DNA of 64,000 nt from Phycisphaerales bacterium (GTDB lineage Bacteria > Planctomycetota > Phycisphaerae > UBA1845 > Fen-1342): NCBI GenBank assembly GCA_016710275.1, contig JADJXS010000001.1:1054001-1118000 (forward strand). The letters are read 5' to 3'. Each line of letters opens with the position of its first letter. The stretch's first letter is position 1. Of this stretch, positions 50,319-58,846 are shown in pieces. The position numbers and the translations under genes were made by a program. The notes under the pieces were generated by a model. That model had not been told where the DNA came from. It saw only the letters and a program-made list of their open reading frames with translations, and did not search any database.

Positions 50319-50909
50319 ATGTCGCGGGTAGGCAAGAAACCCATTCCCGTTCCCGGCGGCGCGAAGGTAAGCGTCTCGGGCCGCACGGTCAGCGTGACGG
50401 GCCCCAAGGGCACGCTTACGTGGACGGTCGCGGCCGGCGTTTCCGCGCGGGTGGAAGGCGCGGAGATCGTGATCGAGCGGGCCGACGACTCCAAGCAGTC
50501 GCGCGCTTCGCACGGCACGACGCGGGCCCTGGTGGCCAACATGCTCGAGGGCGTGACCCAGGGGTACAAGCGCACGCTCGAAATCTACGGCACGGGCTAC
50601 ACCTGCAAGGTGCAGGGCAACCAGTTGCATCTGAACGTCGGTTTCATGGGCCGCGGCTATCAGAAGCCGGCCCAGTTCATGGTCGATATCCCGGCCGGTC
50701 TGAAGGTGGACATCGAGGTTCCGGCCTCGCGCGGCGAGAACGAACCCGCCAAGTTCCACGTCAGCGGCATCGACAAGCAGCTCGTCGGCCAGTTTTCGGC
50801 CGAGGTGCGCAAGCTGCGCAAGCCCGAGCCGTACAAGGGCAAGGGCATCCGTTACGCGGGCGAATACGTCCGTCGCAAGGTTGGCAAGGTGCTCGCCGGC
50901 GGCGGTTGA
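50319..50909 (+). CDS. rplF: 50S ribosomal protein L6
   Basis: 196 residues, two repeated domains near the factor-binding site. It starts SRVGKKPIPVPGGAKVSVSG. The C-terminal signature KPEPYKGKGIRYAGEYVRRKVGK is intact. Confidence 0.96.
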   Translation: MSRVGKKPIPVPGGAKVSVSGRTVSVTGPKGTLTWTVAAGVSARVEGAEIVIERADDSKQSRASHGTTRALVANMLEGVTQGYKRTLEIYGTGYTCKVQGNQLHLNVGFMGRGYQKPAQFMVDIPAGLKVDIEVPASRGENEPAKFHVSGIDKQLVGQFSAEVRKLRKPEPYKGKGIRYAGEYVRRKVGKVLAGGG

Positions 50910-50935
50910 TCCGCCCGGCGATCAGGAAATTTCGC

Positions 50936-51304
50936 ATGAGACGCATGGTTCTCAAGAAGACACGACTCGCACGGCGGCAGGTCCGCGTGCGCAAGCGCGT
51001 CATCGGGTCCGCGAAGCGGCCGCGTCTGGCGGTTTCGCGCTCCATTCAAAACGTGTATGCCCAGATCATCGACGACGTGAGCGGGCGAACGCTCTGCGCG
51101 CTCTCGACGCAGTCGAAGGACGTGAAGTCGCGTTCTCCTTACGGCGGCAACTGCAAGGCCGCCGCGGTGGTCGGCGAAATGATCGGCGAAAAGGCCCGCG
51201 CCCTGGGTATCGAGGCGGTCTGCTTCGATCGGCGCGGCCGCATGTACCACGGGCGGATCAAGGCTTTGGCCGATGCCGCCCGCAAGGCGGGTCTGAAGTT
51301 CTAA
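50936..51304 (+). CDS. rplR: 50S ribosomal protein L18
   Basis: 122 residues; binds 5S rRNA together with L5. It shows RPRLAVSRSIQNVYAQIIDDVSGRTL, NCKAAAVVGEMIGEKARALGI and VCFDRRGRMYHGRIKALADAARKAGLKF. The ATG at 50936 has AGGAA upstream; longer in-frame reading overlaps rplF. Confidence 0.95.
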   Translation: MRRMVLKKTRLARRQVRVRKRVIGSAKRPRLAVSRSIQNVYAQIIDDVSGRTLCALSTQSKDVKSRSPYGGNCKAAAVVGEMIGEKARALGIEAVCFDRRGRMYHGRIKALADAARKAGLKF

Positions 51305-51325
51305 CGAGCGGGCAGGTGTTTGCAC

Positions 51326-51919
51326 ATGGCTAGTGGACCGGGCAGACAGGGGCCGCCGCGGCGGCGACGGGACGACGGCGACGACGGCGGGATGGGCGAC
51401 GTCCTCGTCCGCCTCTATCGCTGCGCCACCGTGGTCAAGGGCGGTCGGCGATTCTCCTTCGGTGCGCTGGTCGTGGTCGGGGACCGCGGCGGGCGCGTCG
51501 GCTTCGGCTACGGCAAGGCCAATGAAGTGCCGCACGCCGTCGAGAAAGGCGCCAAGTACGCCAAGCGGCGGCTCGTCAAGGTGCCGATGCGCGGCACCAC
51601 CGTCCCGCATCGCGTGGTCGGGCGCTTCGGCTCCAGCCGGGTGGCCCTGATCCCGGCGGCTCCGGGTACCGGCGTCATCGCCAGCTCGGCGGTGCGCGCG
51701 GTGCTCGAACTGGCCGGTTTCAAGGACGTGCTCACCAAGTGCTACGGCTCCACCAGCCCCAAGAACGTCGTCAAGGCGGTGTTCAGCGGCCTGGGGCAGT
51801 TGCGCACCCGCGACCAGGTCGAGCGCCTGCGCGGCGTGAAGCTCGATCTGCCGGCGGATACATATGTGCAGTCCGCGGCCGCACCGGCGGCGATGGAGTC
51901 CTTCAGCAGCGGCGACTAA
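51326..51919 (+). CDS. rpsE: 30S ribosomal protein S5
   Basis: 197 residues; helps decoding accuracy and mRNA helicase activity. A basic, Gly/Arg-rich N-terminus precedes the double-stranded-RNA-type core VVKGGRRFSFGALVVVGDRGGRVGFGYGKANEVPHAVEKG and GSTSPKNVVKAVFSGL. The ATG at 51326 is preferred over a TTG at 51320. The next gene is rplO, 24 bp away; no rpmD (L30) lies between. Confidence 0.96.
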   Translation: MASGPGRQGPPRRRRDDGDDGGMGDVLVRLYRCATVVKGGRRFSFGALVVVGDRGGRVGFGYGKANEVPHAVEKGAKYAKRRLVKVPMRGTTVPHRVVGRFGSSRVALIPAAPGTGVIASSAVRAVLELAGFKDVLTKCYGSTSPKNVVKAVFSGLGQLRTRDQVERLRGVKLDLPADTYVQSAAAPAAMESFSSGD

Positions 51920-51943
51920 CCGCCCGCAAGAGAGCGAACCCGC

Positions 51944-52471
51944 ATGACTCTTCACGAAATCACTCAGGCGGCCGGCGCTCACAAGCGCCCCAAGCGCGTC
52001 GGGCGCGGCGAGGCCAGCGGGCATGGCAAGACCTGCACGCGCGGCAACAAGGGTTGCCAGTCCCGCGCCGGCGGCCGCATCCGTATCACATTCATCGGCG
52101 GCGCGACGCCGCTGTACCGCAAGTTTCCCAAGCGCGGCTTCTCGAACTTCAACTTCCGCACCGAGTACGAGGTGATCAACCTCTCGGACCTCGAGGCGGC
52201 GTTTCAGGCCGGGGCGGTTGTCGACCGCCCGGCACTGCTCGATCGCGGACTGATCCGCGGGGCGGCCCCGGTCGTGAAGCTGCTGGGCGGCGGTTCGCTG
52301 TCCCGCAAGCTGACCATCAAGGTGGACGCCGCGACCGAATCGGCTCGTGCGGCCGTGGAAAAGGCCGGCGGGTCGCTGCAGCTAAGCCCGCGCCGGGACT
52401 CGGCCGCTTTGGCGAAGGCCAAGCGCAATTCCGCCAAGCGCGCTCGCGCGGAGCGTGTCGCCAAAAAGTGA
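51944..52471 (+). CDS. rplO: 50S ribosomal protein L15
   Basis: 175 residues, a little longer than usual because of a Lys/Ala-rich tail. It shows KRPKRVGRGEASGHGKTCTRGNKGCQSRAGG and YRKFPKRGFSNFNFRTEYEVINL. It is a late-assembling protein of the large subunit. Confidence 0.95.
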   Translation: MTLHEITQAAGAHKRPKRVGRGEASGHGKTCTRGNKGCQSRAGGRIRITFIGGATPLYRKFPKRGFSNFNFRTEYEVINLSDLEAAFQAGAVVDRPALLDRGLIRGAAPVVKLLGGGSLSRKLTIKVDAATESARAAVEKAGGSLQLSPRRDSAALAKAKRNSAKRARAERVAKK

Positions 52472-52521
52472 TGTAACCGCCCGCGGCGATCCGGCTTCCC
52501 CGCGCGCCAGGAAGAGCTTCG

Positions 52522-53877
52522 ATGCTTCAGGCGTTCCTGAATATCTTTCGCGTTCCCGAGCTGCGCAACAAGCTGCTCTTCACGCTGCTGATGCTGTGCG
52601 TATACCGCGTCGGCTTCTATGTGCCGTTGCCCGGCCTGAACCAGGAAAAACTCACCTCGCACTTCGGCCAGTCCGGGGGCGCGGCCGGCCAGGTCGCGGA
52701 TGTCTTCGCCATGTTCACCGGCGGCGACCTGGGCCAAAGCACCATGTTCGGCCTGGGCATCATGCCCTACATCTCCGCCTCGATCATTCTGCAGGTGCTG
52801 ATGGTCGTCGTCCCGGCGCTGGAGAAGCTCCAGAAGGAGGGGGAGAGCGGCCGGCGAAAGATCATGGAGTATTCCCGGTACCTGACGGTCGGCCTTTGCC
52901 TGGTGCAGGCGACGGTGTGGGTGCAGTACGTCAACTCCAACAATCTCGTATACCCCGATTACGACGGCACGTTCACCTTTGCGCTGGTCGCCATCACCGG
53001 ATTGATGACCGGCACGCTGCTCCTGATGTGGATCGGCGAGCAGATCGATGAATACGGAATCGGCAACGGCATCAGCTTGATCATCATGGCCGGCATCGTG
53101 GCCCAGTTGCCCGGCGTCTTCCTCGAGATCGGAAGCGGGCTGATGCAGCCGCAAGGCTCCAACATCACGATGGAGAAGGTCATCTTCATGCTGATCTCCT
53201 TCGTCGCGGTCGTGGCGGGGGCGATCCTGATCACCCAGGCGCAGCGGCGCATTCCGATCCAGCAGGCCCGTCAGACCCGCGGTCGGCGGGTGGTCGGCGG
53301 CGGCAAGCAGTACCTCCCGCTGCGCGTCAATCACGGCGGCGTGATGCCGATCATCTTCGCCAGCGCCTTCCTGCTCTTCCCGAGCATGCTGTTCAGTTGG
53401 TTCCAGGGAAACAATCTCTGGCCGCGCGGGCTGTGGGTCTTTCTGAACGAGAGCTTCCGCCCCGGCATGTTCCCCTATGAACTGAGCTACGTCGCCTTCG
53501 TCTACTTCTTCGCCTATTTCTGGACCAGCGTGCAGTTCCGCCCGAAGGAGCTGTCCGACAACCTGCGCGACATGGGCAGCTTCATCCCCGGCCTGCGCCC
53601 CGGCAAGCGCACCGCGGACTATCTCGAAGCGGTCATGCAGCGCATCACCTACGTCGGCGCCGGGTTCCTTTCCGTGATTGCGGTCATCCCCTCGGTGCTG
53701 GCGACCCAGCTTCAGATTCCGTTCAGCATCTCGGCCTTCCTCGGAGGAACGGGGCTGTTGATCGTCGTGAGCGTCGCGCTGGACCTGGTGCAGCGCATTG
53801 AAGCGAACCTGATCATGCGGAATTACCGCGGCTTCCTCGGCGAGGGCGCCGGTCCGATCAAGGGAGGCCGTTCCTAA
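52522..53877 (+). CDS. secY: Protein translocase subunit SecY
   Basis: Channel subunit of the SecYEG translocon; 451 residues with ten predicted membrane spans. Conserved parts include the plug region after YRVGFYVPLPGLN, ALEKLQKEGESGRRKI, the loop YGIGNGISLIIMAGI, and the cytoplasmic FRPKELSDNLRDMGSFIPGLRPGKRT that contacts SecA and the ribosome. AGGAAGAG precedes the ATG. It starts 50 bp after rplO and ends 2 nt before adk. Confidence 0.97.
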   Translation: MLQAFLNIFRVPELRNKLLFTLLMLCVYRVGFYVPLPGLNQEKLTSHFGQSGGAAGQVADVFAMFTGGDLGQSTMFGLGIMPYISASIILQVLMVVVPALEKLQKEGESGRRKIMEYSRYLTVGLCLVQATVWVQYVNSNNLVYPDYDGTFTFALVAITGLMTGTLLLMWIGEQIDEYGIGNGISLIIMAGIVAQLPGVFLEIGSGLMQPQGSNITMEKVIFMLISFVAVVAGAILITQAQRRIPIQQARQTRGRRVVGGGKQYLPLRVNHGGVMPIIFASAFLLFPSMLFSWFQGNNLWPRGLWVFLNESFRPGMFPYELSYVAFVYFFAYFWTSVQFRPKELSDNLRDMGSFIPGLRPGKRTADYLEAVMQRITYVGAGFLSVIAVIPSVLATQLQIPFSISAFLGGTGLLIVVSVALDLVQRIEANLIMRNYRGFLGEGAGPIKGGRS

Positions 53878-53879
53878 TC

Positions 53880-54542
53880 ATGCCCGCCCGCCGCGTCGTA
53901 TTCCTCGGGCCGCCCGGCACCGGGAAAGGCACGCAGGCGCAGTCGCTGGCCCGTACCCGCGGGCTGGTGGCCCTATCGAGCGGCGATGTGCTGCGGGCGG
54001 AAATCCGCGTCGGGAGCGACGTCGGGCGACAGGCGGACGGGTTCGTCCGAAGCGGGAATCTCGTCCCGGACGAGGTCGTCACCGGAGTGATGCTGGCGGG
54101 GCTGAAGCGCCTGCCGCCGGAAGCGGGCTTCACACTGGACGGCTTCCCCCGCACCGTGCCGCAGGCGGAGGCGCTGGCGGCCGGGCTGTCCGCGATGGGC
54201 TGCCGGCTGGACCTGGTGGTCGATTTTGTTCTGGCGGACGACGTGATCGTCCGCAGGATCGTCGGCCGGCGCGTTTGCACGAATTGCAACGCGTCGTATA
54301 ATACTGAATTCCTGCCGCCCCGGTCCGACGGGGTGTGCGACAACTGCGGGACGGCGCTGGTGCAACGCGTGGACGATCGGGCGGATGTCATCGTCACGCG
54401 GTTGCAGGCCTATCGCGCGCAGACCGCTCCGCTCGTGGCGTATTACGAGCGGCTGGGTCTCCTGCGCGTGGTGGATGCGTCCCGCCCGGCGGACGAAGTG
54501 CAGCGCCGGGTTGAAGCACTGGTGGATGCGGTGAACGGATGA
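53880..54542 (+). CDS. adk: Adenylate kinase
   Basis: Interconverts ATP, ADP and AMP; 220 residues, the long form. It has P-loop GPPGTGKGTQ, the AMP-binding region LSSGDVLRAE and LDGFPRTVPQAEAL. The LID holds two Cys pairs (CTNC and CDNC), a zinc-binding LID as in Gram-positive enzymes. The stop overlaps the map start (ATGA). Confidence 0.96.
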   Translation: MPARRVVFLGPPGTGKGTQAQSLARTRGLVALSSGDVLRAEIRVGSDVGRQADGFVRSGNLVPDEVVTGVMLAGLKRLPPEAGFTLDGFPRTVPQAEALAAGLSAMGCRLDLVVDFVLADDVIVRRIVGRRVCTNCNASYNTEFLPPRSDGVCDNCGTALVQRVDDRADVIVTRLQAYRAQTAPLVAYYERLGLLRVVDASRPADEVQRRVEALVDAVNG

Positions 54543-55342
54543 TTGTGCCGAACGCGTTGATCGTGCTGAAGTCGGCTCGCGAGATCGAGCTGATGCGCGC
54601 CGCGGGTCGGCTGGTGTGCCAGGTGCTCGACGAGCTGGAACGCATGATCGTTCCGGGCGTCACGACCGCCGCGCTGGACGCGGTCGCGTCGCGGATGATT
54701 CAGGAAGCCGGCGCCACAGCGCTGTTCCTGGGCGTGAAGAACGCGCAGGCGCGTTTCCCGTTTCCGGCCAGCATCTGTGCGTCGGTGAACGACGCGGTGG
54801 TGCACGGTGTGCCGAACGACCGCCCGCTGGCCGCGGGCGACATCGTCAGCGTCGATTGCGGCGTGCGGTACAAAGGCTTCTGCGGTGACTCGGCCCGCAC
54901 GTTTGCGGTGGGGCGGATCGCCCCGCAGACGCAGCAGTTGCTGGACGTGACCCGCGCCACGCTGGACCTGGCGATCGCGCGCATGCGGCCCAAGGTCCGC
55001 TGGAGCGTGATCGCCGCCCAAATGCAGCGCATGGTGGAGGAGGCCGGCTTCGGCGTGGTGACGGAGTTCGTCGGCCACGGGATCGGCCGCGAGATGCACG
55101 AAGAGCCGAAGGTGCCGAACTATTTTGACGGCGGCCGCGACGGATCGGATTTCGAGTTGGTTCCGGGCATGACCCTGGCGATCGAGCCGATGGTGACGGC
55201 CGGTCGGCCGATGGTGAAGTTCGCGGATCGCGACGGTTGGACGATCGTGACGAAGGACGGCTCGGCGGCGGCTCACTTTGAGCACACGGTCGCGATCACC
55301 CGCGACGGTTCAGACGTGCTGACGGACGGCCGCCAGGCTTAG
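54539..55342 (+). CDS. map: Methionine aminopeptidase, type I
   Basis: Removes the initiator methionine from new proteins; 267 residues. The five metal ligands can be placed: Asp in VSVDCGV, Asp in GFCGDSARTF, His in FVGHGIGREMHEEP, Glu in AIEPMV and Glu in HFEHTVAIT. His in VNDAVVHGVP is also present. The ATG overlaps the adk stop. The usual infA gene is missing before rpmJ. Confidence 0.96.
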   Translation: MIVPNALIVLKSAREIELMRAAGRLVCQVLDELERMIVPGVTTAALDAVASRMIQEAGATALFLGVKNAQARFPFPASICASVNDAVVHGVPNDRPLAAGDIVSVDCGVRYKGFCGDSARTFAVGRIAPQTQQLLDVTRATLDLAIARMRPKVRWSVIAAQMQRMVEEAGFGVVTEFVGHGIGREMHEEPKVPNYFDGGRDGSDFELVPGMTLAIEPMVTAGRPMVKFADRDGWTIVTKDGSAAAHFEHTVAITRDGSDVLTDGRQA

Positions 55343-55355
55343 AAGGGCAGCAGCA

Positions 55356-55472
55356 ATGAAGGTTCGAGCAAGCGTCAAGCGGATCTGCGAAAACTGCAAG
55401 GTGGTCAAGCGCCGCGGGGTGGTGCGGGTCATCTGCAGCAAGAACCCGAAGCACAAGCAGCGTCAGGGCTAA
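55356..55472 (+). CDS. rpmJ: 50S ribosomal protein L36, zinc type
   Basis: A 38-residue protein. It starts MKVRASVKRICENCKVV. C11, C14, C27 and H33 form the zinc ribbon of the primary (C+) L36 form. It starts 13 nt after map, with an AAGG site upstream. Confidence 0.95.
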   Translation: MKVRASVKRICENCKVVKRRGVVRVICSKNPKHKQRQG

Positions 55473-55494
55473 CCGGCAGCAAAGGAATCGAGCG

Positions 55495-55881
55495 ATGCCG
55501 CGTATTGCAGGTGTGGACATCCCGAGTCAGAAGCGCATCGACGTCTCGCTGCGCTATATCTACGGAATCGGCGCGACGCTCTCGCAGCGCGTGCTGGAGC
55601 GCGCCGGGATCGACCCCGCCAAGCGCGCCGGCACCCTCAGCGAGGACGAGGTCAGCCGCATCGCCGGCATCATCGAGACCAGCCACGTCGTGGAGGGGCA
55701 GCTTCGCCGCCAGATCGCGCAGAACATCGCGCGCCTGCGGGACATCCGCTGCTATCGCGGATTCCGGCACATGAAGGGGCTGCCCGTCCGCGGGCAGCGC
55801 ACGCGCACAAACGCCCGCACCCGCAAGGGTCCGCGCAAGACCGTCGCGGGCAAGAAGGGCGTCAAGGAAATGCAGCGGTAG
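55495..55881 (+). CDS. rpsM: 30S ribosomal protein S13
   Basis: 128 residues; contacts P-site tRNA and bridges to the large subunit. It shows RIAGVDIPSQKRIDVSLRYIYGIG, GCYRGFRH-type segment RCYRGFRHMKGLPVRGQRT, and the basic tail. Confidence 0.97.
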   Translation: MPRIAGVDIPSQKRIDVSLRYIYGIGATLSQRVLERAGIDPAKRAGTLSEDEVSRIAGIIETSHVVEGQLRRQIAQNIARLRDIRCYRGFRHMKGLPVRGQRTRTNARTRKGPRKTVAGKKGVKEMQR

Positions 55882-55923
55882 CGGTCGCCGCCGGCGGTCC
55901 GCCCTCATCAGGGAGTCAGTGCT

Positions 55924-56328
55924 TTGTCGAAGGCAGCAGGCAAGAAACGCACCAAGCGGAACGTGGCCAAGGGCACGGTCCACATCAAGGCGACGTTTAA
56001 CAACACGATCGTCACGATCACCGATCCCAACGGCGACACGCTCTGCTGGGCCTCGTCCGGTTCGGTGCCGCTGGGCGGCGGCGAGAAGAAATTCTCCGGC
56101 GCCCGCAAGAGCACGCCCTTCGCGGCGCAGCGCGCGGCGCAGTATTGCGCCGGCGAAGCCAAGAAGCACGGCGTCGTCGAGGTCGATGTGCGCGTCAAGG
56201 GGCCGGGCGCCGGCCGCGAGTCCGCCATCACCGCGCTGCAGGCCGCCGGCCTGCGGATTCAGTCGATCGAGGATGTCACGCCGATCCCGCACAATGGGTG
56301 CCGGCCGCGAAAGAAGAGAAGGGTCTAG
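55924..56328 (+). CDS. rpsK: 30S ribosomal protein S11
   Basis: 134 residues; lies on the platform next to the mRNA. It shows GTVHIKATFNNTIVTITDPNGDTL, TPFAAQRAAQYC, VKGPGAGRESAI and the terminal VTPIPHNGCRPRKKRRV. The start codon is TTG. Confidence 0.96.
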   Translation: MSKAAGKKRTKRNVAKGTVHIKATFNNTIVTITDPNGDTLCWASSGSVPLGGGEKKFSGARKSTPFAAQRAAQYCAGEAKKHGVVEVDVRVKGPGAGRESAITALQAAGLRIQSIEDVTPIPHNGCRPRKKRRV

Positions 56329-56331
56329 CCG

Positions 56332-56961
56332 ATGGCTCGCAATTACGCGCCGGTCTGCCGGTACTGCCGCCGGGAAGGTCTCAAGCTGATGCTCAAGGGC
56401 GTCCGCTGCGAGACCGCCAAGTGCCCGATCGAAAAGGAATACCGCAACAAGCCGCCCGGCATGCACGCCTGGCGACGCGGGAAAACCAGCGAATACGGCG
56501 TCCGCCTTCGGGAAAAGCAGAAGGTCAAGCGCTACTACGGCCTGCTGGAAAACCAGTTCCAGCGGTTCTTTGCCATGGCGCTCAAAGGCACCGACAACAC
56601 CGGCGTCAACCTCCTGCAACTGCTGGAGCGCCGCCTGGACAACGTCGTCTTCAAGTCCGGACTGGCCAACTCCCGCCGCACGGCGCGCCAGATGGTGGCG
56701 CACGGGCACCTGCACGTGAACGGCCGCCGGGTCGATCGCCCGGGCTACCTGGTGCGCGTCGGCGACGTCATCACCGTGCGCGGTGCGGAGCGCTCTCAGA
56801 ACTATGTGAAGTCCCAGATCGGGGAGGATGTCCGCCCGCCGCAGGCGTGGCTGCTGACCGAGCACAACAAGCTGACGGCGCGCGTGATCGCGATGCCGCA
56901 GCGCGAGGACGTGCTGATCCCCGTTGCCGAGAACCTGATCGTCGAGTTCTGCTCGCGCTAG
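56332..56961 (+). CDS. rpsD: 30S ribosomal protein S4, zinc type
   Basis: 209 residues; a primary 16S binder and mRNA-entry helicase component. The N-terminus has four Cys (C9, C12, C26, C31) arranged for zinc, the older S4 form. The S4 RNA-binding domain follows with LLQLLERRLDNVVFKSGLANSRRTARQMVAHGHLHVNG. In E. coli S4 represses the alpha operon. Confidence 0.97.
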   Translation: MARNYAPVCRYCRREGLKLMLKGVRCETAKCPIEKEYRNKPPGMHAWRRGKTSEYGVRLREKQKVKRYYGLLENQFQRFFAMALKGTDNTGVNLLQLLERRLDNVVFKSGLANSRRTARQMVAHGHLHVNGRRVDRPGYLVRVGDVITVRGAERSQNYVKSQIGEDVRPPQAWLLTEHNKLTARVIAMPQREDVLIPVAENLIVEFCSR

Positions 56962-57013
56962 CGCGATCGCCGGACACGACCTACACGAACCCTGTTGGGA
57001 GGCCGACGCCCCT

Positions 57014-58030
57014 ATGCGAATTCGCTGGCGTGGTTTGGAACTGCCGACGCGCGTCGTCCGCGACGACGCGGTCTCGAGTGACAAGTACGGACGTTTCCTC
57101 ATCGAACCGTTCGAGCGCGGCTTCGGCACGACCGTCGGCAACAGCCTGCGGCGCATCCTGCTTTCGAGCCTCGAGGGTTCGGCGGTCACCACCGCGCGAA
57201 TCGCCGGGGCCGATCACGAATTCTGCTCGCTCAACGGCGTGCTCGAGGACGTGACCGACATCATCCTCAACATCAAGGCCGTCATCGTCGACGTCGACGC
57301 CGACAACCCGCGCACCATGCGCGTGCAGCGCAAGTCGCGCGGCGTCATCACCGCCGGCGATTTCGACTGCGACCCGGCCATCCGCATCTTCAACCCCGAG
57401 CAGCCCGTCGCGACGCTCACCGACGACGTGAACTTCGCCTGCGAGCTGACCGTGCAGCGCGGCCGCGGCTACGTCCCCGCTTCGGAGAACATCACGCCCG
57501 AGCTGGAGACCGGAGCAATCGCGATTGACTCGCTTTACTCCCCGGTCACGCGCGTCCGCTATCGCACCGAGGACACGCGCGTCGGCCAGAAGACCAACTA
57601 CGACCGCCTGATTCTGGAGGCCTGGACCAACGGCACCGTCCGTCCGGAGGATGCGCTGGTCGAGGCCGCCAAGATCCTGCGAAAGCACCTGCACCCGTTC
57701 GTGCAGTATTACGAACTGGGCGATTCCTTCGCCGCTGTCGCCGATCGCGGCGGGTCGTCGATGGGCGTCCATATGGACGAGGAGCTTCGCCAGAAGCTCA
57801 CCATGCCCATCAGCCATCTCGAGCTCAGCGTCCGCGCCAGCAACTGCCTCGAGTCCGCCCGGATCGGCACCGTCGCCGAACTGGTGCGCCTCGACGAGGC
57901 CACGCTGCTGGGCCTGCGGAGCTTCGGCAAGACGTCGCTCGAGGAAGTGAAGCGAAAACTCCGCGAAATCGGCCTGACGCTCGGTATGGGCGTCCCCGAG
58001 GATGCGGCCGCCGGCGGCGCCGGCCTGTAA
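57014..58030 (+). CDS. rpoA: RNA polymerase alpha subunit
   Basis: 338 residues; assembles the polymerase core and contacts activators. The N-terminal dimerisation domain shows YGRFLIEPFERGFGTTVGNSLRRILLSSLEGSAV. A flexible linker leads to the C-terminal domain near residue 260, with LELSVRASNCLESARIGTVAELV and LRSFGKTSLEEVKRKL, the helix-hairpin-helix that binds UP elements. Confidence 0.97.
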   Translation: MRIRWRGLELPTRVVRDDAVSSDKYGRFLIEPFERGFGTTVGNSLRRILLSSLEGSAVTTARIAGADHEFCSLNGVLEDVTDIILNIKAVIVDVDADNPRTMRVQRKSRGVITAGDFDCDPAIRIFNPEQPVATLTDDVNFACELTVQRGRGYVPASENITPELETGAIAIDSLYSPVTRVRYRTEDTRVGQKTNYDRLILEAWTNGTVRPEDALVEAAKILRKHLHPFVQYYELGDSFAAVADRGGSSMGVHMDEELRQKLTMPISHLELSVRASNCLESARIGTVAELVRLDEATLLGLRSFGKTSLEEVKRKLREIGLTLGMGVPEDAAAGGAGL

Positions 58031-58057
58031 GGCTGTCCTGTTTTTCCGAGGTGAACC

Positions 58058-58714
58058 ATGCGTCACGCGGTCCGCGGACGAAAACTGGCGAGAACAACGG
58101 CTCATCGTCTCGCCTTGCGTCGAAACCTGGTCCAGAGCCTGATCGAGCACGGCCGGATCACCACCACGATCCAGAAGGCCAAGGAAGTCCGCGCCTTCGC
58201 CGAGAGGCTGGTCACGCTGGCGATTTCCGGCGACCGCGCCGCGCGGCAGCGCGCGGAGGCGCTGCTCACCGATCGCTCGATCATCCCCGCCGCCAAGCGC
58301 GCTGAATATGACGCCATGACCGACGCCAAGCGCGAGCGCGTCCTGCGCACCCGCAGCGGGCGCCGGTATCGGCATGCCGCCGCCGCCCCCGTCAAGGGCG
58401 CGCCCTTCACCGCCGAATCCGTGATCCACAAGCTCTTCGCCGAGGTCGGCCCGCGCATGAAGCAGCGCAACGAGGCCCGCGGCGCCGCCGGCGGATACAC
58501 CCGCCTCGTCAAGCTCGCCACCCGGCGGCTCGGCGACGGCGGCGAACAGGCCGTGTTGCAGTGGGTCGCCCCGGACGACGTCAAGCGCCCTCGGCTCTCC
58601 GCCCGCACCGAGCGCCGCCGCAAGGCCACCGTTCGCTATGCCGCCTACGCCGGCAAGAAGCCCCCGCGCCGCGGAGCCACCCGCAAGACGAAGCCCGCCG
58701 CCCCGTCGGCGTAA
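58058..58714 (+). CDS. rplQ: 50S ribosomal protein L17 with long C-terminal extension
   Basis: 218 residues against about 120 in E. coli. The core shows MRHAVRGRKLARTTAHRLALRRNLVQSLIEHGRITTT and GGYTRLVKLATRRLGD. Roughly 60 extra residues at the end are Lys/Arg/Ala-rich (KKPPRRGATRKTKPAAPSA), and there is an insertion before the conserved C-terminal segment. Last gene of the operon; a strong hairpin follows. Confidence 0.94.
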   Translation: MRHAVRGRKLARTTAHRLALRRNLVQSLIEHGRITTTIQKAKEVRAFAERLVTLAISGDRAARQRAEALLTDRSIIPAAKRAEYDAMTDAKRERVLRTRSGRRYRHAAAAPVKGAPFTAESVIHKLFAEVGPRMKQRNEARGAAGGYTRLVKLATRRLGDGGEQAVLQWVAPDDVKRPRLSARTERRRKATVRYAAYAGKKPPRRGATRKTKPAAPSA

Positions 58715-58743
58715 CGCCGCCGGTTGATCGCAAATTGACGCGA

Positions 58744-58784
58744 AATCGCCCGGAATGTGACGAATTGTCACGTTCCGGGCGATT
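58744..58784. terminator. Strong hairpin closing the ribosomal operon
   Basis: AATCGCCCGGAATGTGAC (58744-58761), loop GAATT, then GTCACGTTCCGGGCGATT (58767-58784) form an 18-position stem with only one T-G wobble. It lies between rplQ and the convergent SIMPL gene and would work on both strands. Confidence 0.8.
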
Positions 58785-58846
58785 CTGCTTCATCCTGGCC
58801 CGGCTCGCCGCCGGAGGCTCGCCGCTACTCGCGACAGTCGCTCACA

